Shown: positions 7,536-15,352 of the stretch, in pieces
How positions within the stretch are numbered: the stretch's first letter is position 1
Layout: every line of letters begins with the position of its first letter
DNA from: Nitrososphaerota archaeon
GTDB lineage: Archaea > Thermoproteota > Nitrososphaeria > Nitrososphaerales > UBA183
DNA: 64,000 nucleotides
NCBI GenBank assembly: GCA_027886865.1
Contig: JAPCJR010000004.1
Location: 1 to 64,000, forward strand
Direction of reading: 5' to 3'
The notes under the pieces: model-generated
What the model was told of the DNA's origin: nothing
The model's input: the letters and a program-made list of their open reading frames with translations, nothing else
Database searches by the model: none
Made by a program: the position numbers and the translations under genes

Positions 7536-8774
7536 TTAACCCTTCTGGGCGCTCTCGGCGACGCTTCTCAGGACGTACCTGGGCACTCTGAAGTCCTTGG
7601 TGAGCGTCTTGACCCGCTTCTTTATGAAGTCCGCGGGCTTCTTCCCGTGGATTACCAGCCCCATGAGCTCGCCGACCTCCTCCATCTCCGTCGGGCCCAT
7701 CCCCATCCTGGTAACCTCGGCGGTCCCTATCCGGCAGAGGTTGTCCACGATGATGTTCGACTCTTCCAGTCTCTTTGCGATGAACTCGCTCTTCGTCTTG
7801 TCGTAGCCCAGCAGGACCTGGTGCGACTTGGAATAACCCTTGGCGGCCCCGCGGACGACGACGTCGTTGTCGGCCAGCGCCTTCCCCAGCGCCTGCGAGT
7901 TCTTGATCACTGCCTGGGCGTAGGTCTTGCCGAACTGCAGCATCTCTATCAGCGTCAGCGCCAGCGACGCGACCCTGTTCCAGTGGATGTTGTCCACGAC
8001 GGTCGGGTAGAGGTCTGAGGCGACCTTCTGGAAGACCTCGTCGTTGTTCCCGAGTATGATGCCGCCCTGGGGGCCGGGGAACGTCTTGTGCGTAGAGCCC
8101 ATGAGCAGCGAGCATCCTTCCCTCAGCGGGTCCTGGAACTCTCCCCCTGCGAGCAGGCCCATGACGTGGGACCCGTCATAGACGCAGACGGAGCCGTCCG
8201 CCGCGCTGGAGATCTCCCTCACTGGGTGTGGGAACGGTATGAAGCTCGAGCCGAAGATGATGAGGTCAGGCTTCTCGGCCTCGATCAACCTCTTCGTCTC
8301 CTTGACGTCTATGTTGACGGCCAACTTGTCGTACGGGAAGTAGATGTTGTTGAGCCCCAGCACCTTGCCCAGCGCAAAGTGAGTGATGCCGTCGTACCCG
8401 CCGTCCTCGTGGTTGACGGAGAGGACCTTGTCTCCTCGCTTTGTGAGCCCGAAGAGCACCCCCATGTCCGCTATGTGGCCCGAGAGGGGGCGGACGTCGG
8501 CGAACCTTGCGTTGAAGACCTTCCTCGCCACGTCCTCGGCGAGGGCCTGCACCTCGTCAGTGAACCGGGAACCCCTGTAGTACTTGTCGATGGCGGTGTA
8601 CCTGTTGCAAAAGTCGGTGGTGAGCATCTTCCTCGCATCCGGGCTGGCGAAGTTCTCTGAGGCTATCATGTTCAGGCACTCGGTGCCTCTCCATTGCTCG
8701 TGCTGCTTGACCGCGTTCTCTAGTCGCTCCAGGTAGTGATACGACAAACTGTTGCGCCCCCGCTCGTCATACAA
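7536..8774 (-). CDS. glyA: serine hydroxymethyltransferase
   Basis: 412 residues. PLP enzyme that makes glycine and a one-carbon pterin from serine. Visible are the N-terminal LNMIASENFASP, the folate/substrate region KYYRGSRFTDEV, and the PLP lysine in MGSTHKTFPGPQGGII. The region FVYDGSH-like (CVYDGSHVMGLL) carries the PLP-contacting Asp and His. A TATA-like AAGATAAATAC at about 8781-8791 is so close to ATG 8774 that the in-frame TTG about 30 bases inside (before SYHYLERL) is an alternative start. Confidence 0.93.
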   Translation of the reverse strand: MYDERGRNSLSYHYLERLENAVKQHEQWRGTECLNMIASENFASPDARKMLTTDFCNRYTAIDKYYRGSRFTDEVQALAEDVARKVFNARFADVRPLSGHIADMGVLFGLTKRGDKVLSVNHEDGGYDGITHFALGKVLGLNNIYFPYDKLAVNIDVKETKRLIEAEKPDLIIFGSSFIPFPHPVREISSAADGSVCVYDGSHVMGLLAGGEFQDPLREGCSLLMGSTHKTFPGPQGGIILGNNDEVFQKVASDLYPTVVDNIHWNRVASLALTLIEMLQFGKTYAQAVIKNSQALGKALADNDVVVRGAAKGYSKSHQVLLGYDKTKSEFIAKRLEESNIIVDNLCRIGTAEVTRMGMGPTEMEEVGELMGLVIHGKKPADFIKKRVKTLTKDFRVPRYVLRSVAESAQKG

Positions 8775-8891
8775 CCGTATTTATCTTTGAGACGGCGGTC
8801 ATCAAACATTCTCGCCAGTGCTAATCCAGCGCGGAGGCCGCTGCAAGACCTCCAGGCAGGAGTCGTCGATCATCCGGGGCCTATCTGCTTA

Positions 8892-9524
8892 CTACTTGGT
8901 CGGCCTGACTCCGCCTTCGGCCAGGTGGTGCATTCCACTCATGATGGCTGCTGATATCAGCTCGAGCCTATCGAGCCACCCAAGGCCGAGGTCCAGCTCG
9001 CTCTTCAGACGGAGGGGGACTATCGGGACCTTCCTGTCTACGATGTAAGAGTAGTCCGGCTCAAAGTCCAGCGCGTCTCCCCAGTCCCACTCGCCGACCT
9101 TGATCTGCTCGTCACCGTAGACCTCTACCTTGACCTTGTTGACAGTCAGTTCGGCGTAGCGACTCTTGACGTAGACGGGGAACATCTTTCCCTCGACGTC
9201 GGCCTCTCTCGGGAGCTTCTTCTCGGCGTCTGCTGCAGGCAGAGTCACGTACTGGGGAACCAGTTTACAGATTTCGTCGCAACCCTCCTTCGTGGTCAGA
9301 ATCTCGATGTAGTCGGTTTTCAGGTGGACGCCCTTGATTATCTCGCCGGCATCCCCGCCGATCGCCCATTTGGCGCCCAGGTCCTTTAGCTCGAACCCCA
9401 GGATGATGACGGTCTTGAGCAGAGCCGGATTCAGAATCGTCACATCCTCCGGCTTCGGCACCTTACTGTCGTAGACCGGTATGTCGAGGTTCTGCCTTCC
9501 GGGTATGTTCACTAGTGTCTTCAT
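8892..9524 (-). CDS. nucleotidyltransferase-like protein, paralog A
   Basis: 210 residues. The core WAIGGDAGEIIKGV-x4-DYIEIL resembles the GG...acidic-x-acidic signature of minimal nucleotidyltransferase folds, and the tail VPLRLKSELDLGLGWLDRLELI resembles the C-terminal helix region of such proteins. Catalytic competence is uncertain. It is a clear paralog of the protein at 21848-22447: about half of aligned positions look identical, including VEVYGD...KV-EWDWGD and the whole C-terminal helix. The ATG at 9522-9524 is chosen because the paralog starts at the same position and both have an identical promoter motif just upstream. Function unknown. Confidence 0.7.
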   Translation of the reverse strand: MKTLVNIPGRQNLDIPVYDSKVPKPEDVTILNPALLKTVIILGFELKDLGAKWAIGGDAGEIIKGVHLKTDYIEILTTKEGCDEICKLVPQYVTLPAADAEKKLPREADVEGKMFPVYVKSRYAELTVNKVKVEVYGDEQIKVGEWDWGDALDFEPDYSYIVDRKVPIVPLRLKSELDLGLGWLDRLELISAAIMSGMHHLAEGGVRPTK

Positions 9525-9555
9525 AGAAGATGCCTCCGCCCGCTGCTTGAAGGCG

Positions 9556-9572
9556 GAGATATTACCTCTTCT
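9556..9572 (-). promoter_or_regulatory. 17-bp promoter motif shared by the two nucleotidyltransferase-like paralogs (copy A)
   Basis: In coding orientation AGAAGAGGTAATATCTC, with TAATAT as TATA-like core. It ends 32 bases before the ATG. The identical 17-mer occurs at 22477-22493, 30 bases before the ATG of the paralog. Confidence 0.6.
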
Positions 9573-9573
9573 A

Positions 9574-11385
9574 TCAGGGTGCACCAGTGAGCAGGCCGGG
9601 GCTCGTGAGATACTGCTTGATGCCATCGACCGCGACGTAGGCCATCGGCCCTATCGCGTGCGTGCCCGCCGTTACGGTACAACCGGTCGTGTTCTGAAGC
9701 TCGCCCGCCGCGAACACGTTAGGTACGTCCCACGACTGGTGCCACGCGTTGTAGCAAGAGTATGCTGGACTTGCTCCCACTCGCCCGCCGCCCCTGATGT
9801 GGATGCTGTAGCTGCTGGGTTGAGAGTTGCCGTTTACCGCGGCTGCTCCCATGGTGATGTTGGTGGCCCCCATCTTCGTGAGTATGGGCTGCAACAGCGG
9901 AGTGATCAGGTTAGCGACCCCGACCGAGTTGTTGTTGTAGGTTTCAGTGAACCGTGTGAGCGGGTCACCGTAATAGTCGCTGTAGAATGGGTCCAGGTCC
10001 AGGAGTAGGTCAGTCGTTGGAATGGTGACTCCGCTGCCCGCGAGGCTGACCGTGGTCGAAGAGTGGATGTACTTGTTCTTCTGGGTCGCCTTCCAAGCGC
10101 TCCCTATTGTGCTCGCCGTCCCGCCGACCGCGGTCGAGACGTCGGAGGGGGCGTTCCCGGAGTATGTCCCGGCAGAGATCACCGGACCCCCGATCCCTGG
10201 CTGCGCCATTCCCGTGTGGTCGATGTTGTCGTCGGCAAAGTCATAGATGGAGAAACCTCCGCCTGCGCCGTTGCCAGCTTGGTAGCTCGCATAGCCGATC
10301 GGAAGAGTCCCAGAGACGCTTCGTCCCGTGCCCGAACTCCCGTTGTTGCAGGCGCCCCTCCCGAGCGCGCCCGTCACGGTCGTGGGGTTGTACTGTTTCC
10401 CGATTCCGGACTTGGCCAATATGTTGTACTGGTTCAGCACCCAAAGCCCGGTGAAGATGGTGGTCCCCGGCTGCACGTGGACATTGCCGGCTGCATCATA
10501 GTAGCTCACCGAGGTCGCGAGCCCGGTCGTCTCGTTGGTGTTGATCCTGAAGATGTAGCTGTTGAGGGCCAAGCTGAGCTTGCCGGTAGCAACCCCAGCG
10601 GTGACGGCGCGGGCCGCCGTATTAGCCTTCGCTCCTGTTTCGCAAGGATAGCAAGGAGTGCACGAACACCATCCATCGTAGACACACTCGTTGACCTGTA
10701 CCCCGTAAGAGTTCATGTACGGTGCTGATGCCAGCGCCGAGACGACGGGATACGGTGTGTAGCCCAACCCTTCGGTCGCTGTCTGGAATGCTGTACCTAG
10801 CGGCGTTACCGGGTGAGGAGGTAATGGGTAGTTCTTGCTCATTGGAACGAGGGGTCCCTGGTTCATGCCAGACATTCCCCAGGCAGCTTCGTAGGCGACG
10901 TAGTAGGGGTCCATTTCGGTATACGTGTAGGGCCAGTCGAAGAGGTCCGCGTTCGGAACCGTCGTCGAGAGGAAATTCGGTCCGTACCGGCTCGCCGTCG
11001 AGGAGGCCTCTGTGTAGTTCCACGCTCCTGTGCGGCCCATACTGCCGCTGTAGTGGTGCGCGGCTCCGCCCACGCCGTGGCCGTTCGCCGGGAACTGGCT
11101 CACCGTATATCTCCGGATGGGAAGCGCGAACTGGGTGCTGTAGTTGCGCATGGTCGTCGTGAAGAGCGGAAGAGGGTGGTCGAACTTCTTCATGATCGTG
11201 GTCCCCCATTCGTCGTACTTTGTCTGGGCGAAGTCGTTCGAGTAGTCCCAGAACGGACCCTTGTCTATCCCCGCGACTTTGTAACCGTCGACCGCCAGTT
11301 GGGTCGCGACGAGCCCTCCCATGGTTCCGAGGCCCATCACTACGACGTCTACTGCCGGCTCAGTGATTACTGTTGACATCTCCAT
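9574..11385 (-). CDS. GMC-family flavoprotein oxidoreductase (gluconate/2-keto-gluconate dehydrogenase large-subunit type)
   Basis: 603 residues. The FAD-binding dinucleotide fold VVVMGLGTMGGLVATQLAVDGYKVAGIDKG is at residues 10-40, the flavin loop HGVGGAAHHYSGSMGR near 105-120, and a C-terminal block with YNAWHQSWDVPNVFAAGELQ and TAGTHAIGPMAYVAVD typical of the gluconate 2-dehydrogenase/sorbitol dehydrogenase branch. It oxidises an alcohol or sugar acid and passes electrons to a membrane acceptor in known relatives; substrate here is unknown. It has no export signal of its own. The subunit-3-like gene just upstream (6-base gap) has a Tat signal, so the pair may be exported as a complex. Confidence 0.85.
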   Translation of the reverse strand: MEMSTVITEPAVDVVVMGLGTMGGLVATQLAVDGYKVAGIDKGPFWDYSNDFAQTKYDEWGTTIMKKFDHPLPLFTTTMRNYSTQFALPIRRYTVSQFPANGHGVGGAAHHYSGSMGRTGAWNYTEASSTASRYGPNFLSTTVPNADLFDWPYTYTEMDPYYVAYEAAWGMSGMNQGPLVPMSKNYPLPPHPVTPLGTAFQTATEGLGYTPYPVVSALASAPYMNSYGVQVNECVYDGWCSCTPCYPCETGAKANTAARAVTAGVATGKLSLALNSYIFRINTNETTGLATSVSYYDAAGNVHVQPGTTIFTGLWVLNQYNILAKSGIGKQYNPTTVTGALGRGACNNGSSGTGRSVSGTLPIGYASYQAGNGAGGGFSIYDFADDNIDHTGMAQPGIGGPVISAGTYSGNAPSDVSTAVGGTASTIGSAWKATQKNKYIHSSTTVSLAGSGVTIPTTDLLLDLDPFYSDYYGDPLTRFTETYNNNSVGVANLITPLLQPILTKMGATNITMGAAAVNGNSQPSSYSIHIRGGGRVGASPAYSCYNAWHQSWDVPNVFAAGELQNTTGCTVTAGTHAIGPMAYVAVDGIKQYLTSPGLLTGAP

Positions 11386-11391
11386 CAGCTC

Positions 11392-12648
11392 CTATGGGGA
11401 GCCCTTCTGGTACTGCCCGAGACTCGCAGGTTTCAAGGTCGGGGGCGACGACATGACCATTATCTGCTTGGTCGTGTAGCCTTCACCATAGAAGTTCCCC
11501 ATGTTCACTCCGTTGTTGCCCGTGAGGATCCATCCGACCATGCCCTTGTTCCCGCCGTACATGGGGTCCATCGTGAACCCGCTGTAGACCATGAAGAACA
11601 ATTCGTAGAAGAAGTCCGAGGGGACAATGTCGTTAAACGCTGCTTGGGTGGGCACGTTGTTGTACAGGTCCTGCAGGCATTTGATCTGGTTCGCCCCGGA
11701 GAGCGTCTCAAAGTTCCCTCCGTAGGTCTTGTTCGCGTAGGTCTCTATCGCTTCCAGACCGAGGTGCCAGTAGTACCTTAGGTTGAAGTTGTACTGGTAC
11801 CTCATCCCGTTATCAGGGACGGTCTTCATCGTCCCGGCAGAGAAGGTGGTGTTCGTACCGACGGTGTACGTCTGCCCGTTCGCGGCCGCGAAGATGCGGG
11901 GCGTCTCGGAAGGCGTGACCGCCGTGGTCAGGTCGTGCTGTATGAACGGACCTTGCATGTACATGTGTCCGCTCGCGCCATATTTCCCGTTCAGCTGGGC
12001 GTCGATAAAGTAGACGACGCCTGCCTCGGTGGCACCGGGGCCGTTGCTGTCGGTTGGAATGAAAGTGGCAGCGATAGCCTCTACGAGAGCCGCCTCGTTG
12101 ACTCCGAGAGTCTGGAACGCGGTGGTCGAATCGAGCGCCGCTTGCAGGTTGTTGGCCTGGCTCTGAGCCGAAGTAGCCGCGGAGTTCGCGCTCGTCACGG
12201 CAGTCTGTAATGAAGCGATCTGGCCGTTGGCACTTGTCACAGCGTCCTGCAGCGATGAAATCTGGCCCGTCGCGCTCGTCAGCGAGCTCTGCGTGGAAGT
12301 AAGCTGCGTGTTGAGCGCCGAGTTCTGAGAGTTCGCGCTCGTCAGCGAGCTCTGCGCCGCTGTGAGAGAGCTCTGGGCGCCGCTGAGCTGACCGTTCAGG
12401 TTAGTGATCGTGCTCTGCGCGGCGCTCAGCGAAGTCTGCGTGTCGCTGAGCTGCGACTGTGTAGAGTTCAACTGGTTTTGCAGCGACGACACCGTCGTGC
12501 TGCTACCGTTGTTGTTCCCTCCTATGATGCTGTTGTAGTAGGGTATCTCCACAACAGACGCCACTGCGGCACCGGCTACGACACCGACGCCAACTTTTAG
12601 AAATGTCCTTCTATCCGACGCGGCAGGTTTCTTACTGCTATCGGCCAT
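11392..12648 (-). CDS. gluconate 2-dehydrogenase subunit 3-like protein with Tat signal and long coiled coil
   Basis: 418 residues. A twin-arginine motif SDRRTFLKVG at residues 11-20 precedes a hydrophobic stretch (VGVVAGAAVASVVEI). Residues about 45-160 are a Ser/Gln/Leu-rich repeat (SLQNQLNSTQSQLS, SLTSATGQISSLQ) predicted to be an extended coiled coil. Residues about 165-400 resemble the Gluconate_2-dh3 family (FIPTDSNGPGATEAGVVYFID; YNVPTQAAFNDIVPSDFF; GFTMDPMYGGN). The ATG at 12648 is chosen because a TATA box TTATATAC lies about 25-35 bases before it and an upstream ATG at 12693 lies ahead of that box. Two operator-like palindromes sit immediately upstream of the TATA box. Confidence 0.8.
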   Translation of the reverse strand: MADSSKKPAASDRRTFLKVGVGVVAGAAVASVVEIPYYNSIIGGNNNGSSTTVSSLQNQLNSTQSQLSDTQTSLSAAQSTITNLNGQLSGAQSSLTAAQSSLTSANSQNSALNTQLTSTQSSLTSATGQISSLQDAVTSANGQIASLQTAVTSANSAATSAQSQANNLQAALDSTTAFQTLGVNEAALVEAIAATFIPTDSNGPGATEAGVVYFIDAQLNGKYGASGHMYMQGPFIQHDLTTAVTPSETPRIFAAANGQTYTVGTNTTFSAGTMKTVPDNGMRYQYNFNLRYYWHLGLEAIETYANKTYGGNFETLSGANQIKCLQDLYNNVPTQAAFNDIVPSDFFYELFFMVYSGFTMDPMYGGNKGMVGWILTGNNGVNMGNFYGEGYTTKQIMVMSSPPTLKPASLGQYQKGSP

Positions 12649-12673
12649 GCTGGCGAGAGCCGTATGCAATTCG

Positions 12674-12683
12674 TATATAATGT
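12674..12683 (-). promoter_or_regulatory. TATA box for the Tat/GMC operon
   Basis: Read on the minus strand, ACATTATATACG contains a TATATA core about 26-35 bases before ATG 12648. Confidence 0.55.
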
Positions 12684-12689
12684 CATTTG

Positions 12690-12721
12690 ACAACCAATAG
12701 TTGTTTACAACTAACAGTTGT
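12690..12721. promoter_or_regulatory. two tandem operator-like palindromes ACAACYAAYAGTTGT
   Basis: ACAACCAATAGTTGT (12690-12704) and ACAACTAACAGTTGT (12707-12721) are two copies of one 15-bp inverted-repeat consensus, spaced 17 bp apart and located directly upstream of the TATA box of the GMC operon. The position fits a dimeric regulator binding next to the basal promoter. Confidence 0.6.
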
Positions 12722-12929
12722 ATATCGCGCGCCGCGACAAGCTAGACGAAACGGTAATGACGAGGGGACCCCGCCGCTCTGGGCTCGGCCCAAAGCATAC
12801 GTTGTCGAACTCCCCGCCCACCTGAATTGTTTTGCCGCGCCTCCCCCGCGATTCGGCAGCCGCGAGAACAATGCCTGAACCCGACGACGGTCCAAAAGCC
12901 TCAAAAGGCCGGGAACGGTCGAGCCCCCG

Positions 12930-13943
12930 ATGAGACTCGTCCTGGCTGGCTTCGGCGTGGTGGGACAGAGTTTCGCACAGCTGCTCAAGGAGAAGACGCC
13001 TGACCTAGCAGCAAGGTACGGCTTCGTACCTCGCGTCGTCGCGATAATCGACAGCTCGGGCGCCGTCATGGACGAGAAAGGGCTCGACATCACGCGGATG
13101 GTGGCCAAAAAGAGGAAGACGGGGAAGGTCGGTCCGTCGTCCGGACTAAGCGCGAGGGAGATAATCGCGCACACGGAGGCAGACGCGCTCATCGAGGCCA
13201 CACCCACCGATTTCAAGAGCGGCGAGCCCGGCCTCGGACACATCAGGTCGGCTTTCATCTCGAAGAAGCACGTCGTCACTTGCAACAAGGGCCCGCTCGC
13301 TATCGCCTTCCAGGCCCTCCAGGAGCTCGCGCGGCACAACTCGGTGCAGTTCAGATACAGCGGCGCGGTGGGGGGAGGGACACCGATCCTGGATTTCGGG
13401 AAGACCTGCTCGACGGGGGATGACGTGACGCGGGTCACCGGGATCCTGAACGGCACCTGCAACTTCATACTCACCAAGATGGAGCGCGAACGGGCTAGCT
13501 TCGCGGATGCCCTGGCAGAGGCGCAGCGCGAAGGGTACGCGGAGAGGGACCCGACGCTGGACATAAACGGCTACGACAGCGCCGTCAAGCTCGTCATAAT
13601 AGCGAACCATCTGGGGCTCAGCAAGGCCACCGTCAGGGAGGTCAGCGTGAGAGGGATACAGGATGTCTCGGCCGAAAAGGCGTGGGTCGCCGCAGAGAAG
13701 GGGGAGGCCATCCGGCTCATAGCCGTGGCTGACAAGGCCGGGCTCTCGGTGCAGCCATCGACCATAGCGAGGGACGACCCGCTCTGCGTCACCGGCACAT
13801 ACAACGCCGTCAAGTTCCATTGTAAGGACTCGGGCGACAAAGTGATTGTCGGAAAGGGCGCGGGAGGGCCGGAGACCGCGTCGTCCCTCCTGAGAGACCT
13901 GATTGAAATACGCGGCTCTATGAGCGAGGCGACCGGACAATGA
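12930..13943 (+). CDS. hom: homoserine dehydrogenase
   Basis: 337 residues; the short form without a C-terminal ACT domain. NAD(P)-binding LAGFGVVGQSFAQLL at the N-terminus, the catalytic-Lys region VTCNKGPLA, and FRYSGAVGGGTPI and ILNGTCNFILTKME of the homoserine/aspartate-semialdehyde site are present, as is the DPTLDINGYDSAVKL block. It reduces aspartate semialdehyde to homoserine on the way to Thr/Met. The stop overlaps the ATG of lysC (ATGA). Confidence 0.93.
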   Translation: MRLVLAGFGVVGQSFAQLLKEKTPDLAARYGFVPRVVAIIDSSGAVMDEKGLDITRMVAKKRKTGKVGPSSGLSAREIIAHTEADALIEATPTDFKSGEPGLGHIRSAFISKKHVVTCNKGPLAIAFQALQELARHNSVQFRYSGAVGGGTPILDFGKTCSTGDDVTRVTGILNGTCNFILTKMERERASFADALAEAQREGYAERDPTLDINGYDSAVKLVIIANHLGLSKATVREVSVRGIQDVSAEKAWVAAEKGEAIRLIAVADKAGLSVQPSTIARDDPLCVTGTYNAVKFHCKDSGDKVIVGKGAGGPETASSLLRDLIEIRGSMSEATGQ

Positions 13944-15352
13944 AGATAGTGATGAAGTTCGGCGGCACCTCGGTCGCAAACGGGAGAAGGATCAAGAACG
14001 TGGCGAAACTGGTCGACAAGCTTGCAGACGGCAACAGCATAGTCGTCGTGTGTTCCGCGCTCGATGATGTCACGGACGAGCTCCTGGCCCTGACCGAGGA
14101 CGCACGGAATGGGAACGAGAAGGTCGTCCAGCAGAGGCTGAAGGCTTTGAAGGAGCGGCACGCGGCGGCGCTGAAGGATGCGGTCCGCTCTCCCGCCGCG
14201 AGGGCGAAGGCCCAGCGCAGCATCGGCGAGACGTTCGGGCAGCTGGAGAAGCTTTCGCTCGGTAGCACGATACTCAAGGAGCTCACCCCGAGGTCCAGGG
14301 ACAGCATGCTCTCCGCAGGCGAGAGGCTCTCCAACCCGATCGTGGCAGCCGCGTTGGCCGAGCGCGGGCGGGACGCGACATACATGACGGGAGGCGATGC
14401 TGGGATAATGACGGATGGGAGGTTCGGCGACGCCGCGCCCCTCATGGAGGTCAGCGGTTATCAGGTCAGGGAGACGCTGGGTCCGTTGCTCGACGCGGGG
14501 AAGATCCCTGTGGTCACGGGCTACATAGGCGTCACGCAGGACGGTGAGCTGACCACGTTCGGCCGCGGAGGGTCCGACCTGAGCGCCACCGTGATCGCGT
14601 CGGCGATCGACGCGGATGAGGTCTGGATATGGAGCGACGTCGACGGCCTCATGACCGCCGACCCACGTACCGTGAAGGAGGCGCAGGTATTGAGCGAGGT
14701 CTCGTACGCGGAGGCCGGAGAGATGGCGGTGTTCGGCGCCAAGGCCCTGCACCCCCGCACCCTGGAGCCGGTGGCCGAGAAGCAGATACCTGTGCGCTTC
14801 AAGAACACCTTCAACCCCGACTACCCCGGCACGATGGTCGTCAGGACCCCTGCGGCGTATGCAGACAAGGTGGTGAAGTGCGTCGCGCTCGTAAACGACG
14901 TCGCCATCATAACGCTCACCGGCGCGAGCATGGTGGGGAGACCGGGGAGCGCGGCCAGGATATTCGATACCGTCGCGAAGAGCGGGACCAACGTATTGAT
15001 GATCTCGCAGAGCGTCTCCGAGTCGAACATCAGCATGGTCGTGGGCAGGAGGTCGATGCAGCGCGCGGTCAACGCGCTCGAGCTGTCGATGATGGGTCAG
15101 GGCGGCCTGAAGGGGGTGAACTACGAGGACGACGTGAGCGCGATAGCCGTGGTCGGCGGGGGGATGAAGGGAGCGAAGGGCATAGCCGCGAAGGTGTTCT
15201 CCGCCATCGCGGCGAGGGGCATCAACGTCAGGATGATCGCGCAGGGCTCTTCCGAGCAGAACATCTCCTTCGTCGTGAGAGAAGGCGACGGAAAGGAAGC
15301 CGTGCGCGCGGTCCACTCGGCCTTCAGGCTGGAAAGGATCAATTCGAGATGA
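13940..15352 (+). CDS. lysC: aspartate kinase with two ACT domains
   Basis: 470 residues. The kinase domain begins KIVMKFGGTSVANGRRI and continues with SAGERLSNPIVAA and FGRGGSDLSATVIA (substrate and phosphate sites). Two ACT repeats follow from about residue 315 (VAIITLTGASMVGRPG...; ISQSVSESNISMVV; VSAIAVVGGGMKGAKGIAAKVF; IAQGSSEQNISFVV), so feedback inhibition by Lys or Thr is likely. Coupled to hom by a 4-base overlap, and to the downstream peptidase gene by another ATGA overlap at 15349-15352. Confidence 0.94.
   Translation: MKIVMKFGGTSVANGRRIKNVAKLVDKLADGNSIVVVCSALDDVTDELLALTEDARNGNEKVVQQRLKALKERHAAALKDAVRSPAARAKAQRSIGETFGQLEKLSLGSTILKELTPRSRDSMLSAGERLSNPIVAAALAERGRDATYMTGGDAGIMTDGRFGDAAPLMEVSGYQVRETLGPLLDAGKIPVVTGYIGVTQDGELTTFGRGGSDLSATVIASAIDADEVWIWSDVDGLMTADPRTVKEAQVLSEVSYAEAGEMAVFGAKALHPRTLEPVAEKQIPVRFKNTFNPDYPGTMVVRTPAAYADKVVKCVALVNDVAIITLTGASMVGRPGSAARIFDTVAKSGTNVLMISQSVSESNISMVVGRRSMQRAVNALELSMMGQGGLKGVNYEDDVSAIAVVGGGMKGAKGIAAKVFSAIAARGINVRMIAQGSSEQNISFVVREGDGKEAVRAVHSAFRLERINSR

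Noticed and set aside
14629..15348. long upstream in-frame extension of the M61 gene
   Set aside because: It runs out of frame through lysC; the ATG at 15349 overlaps the lysC stop and gives the family's normal N-terminus.
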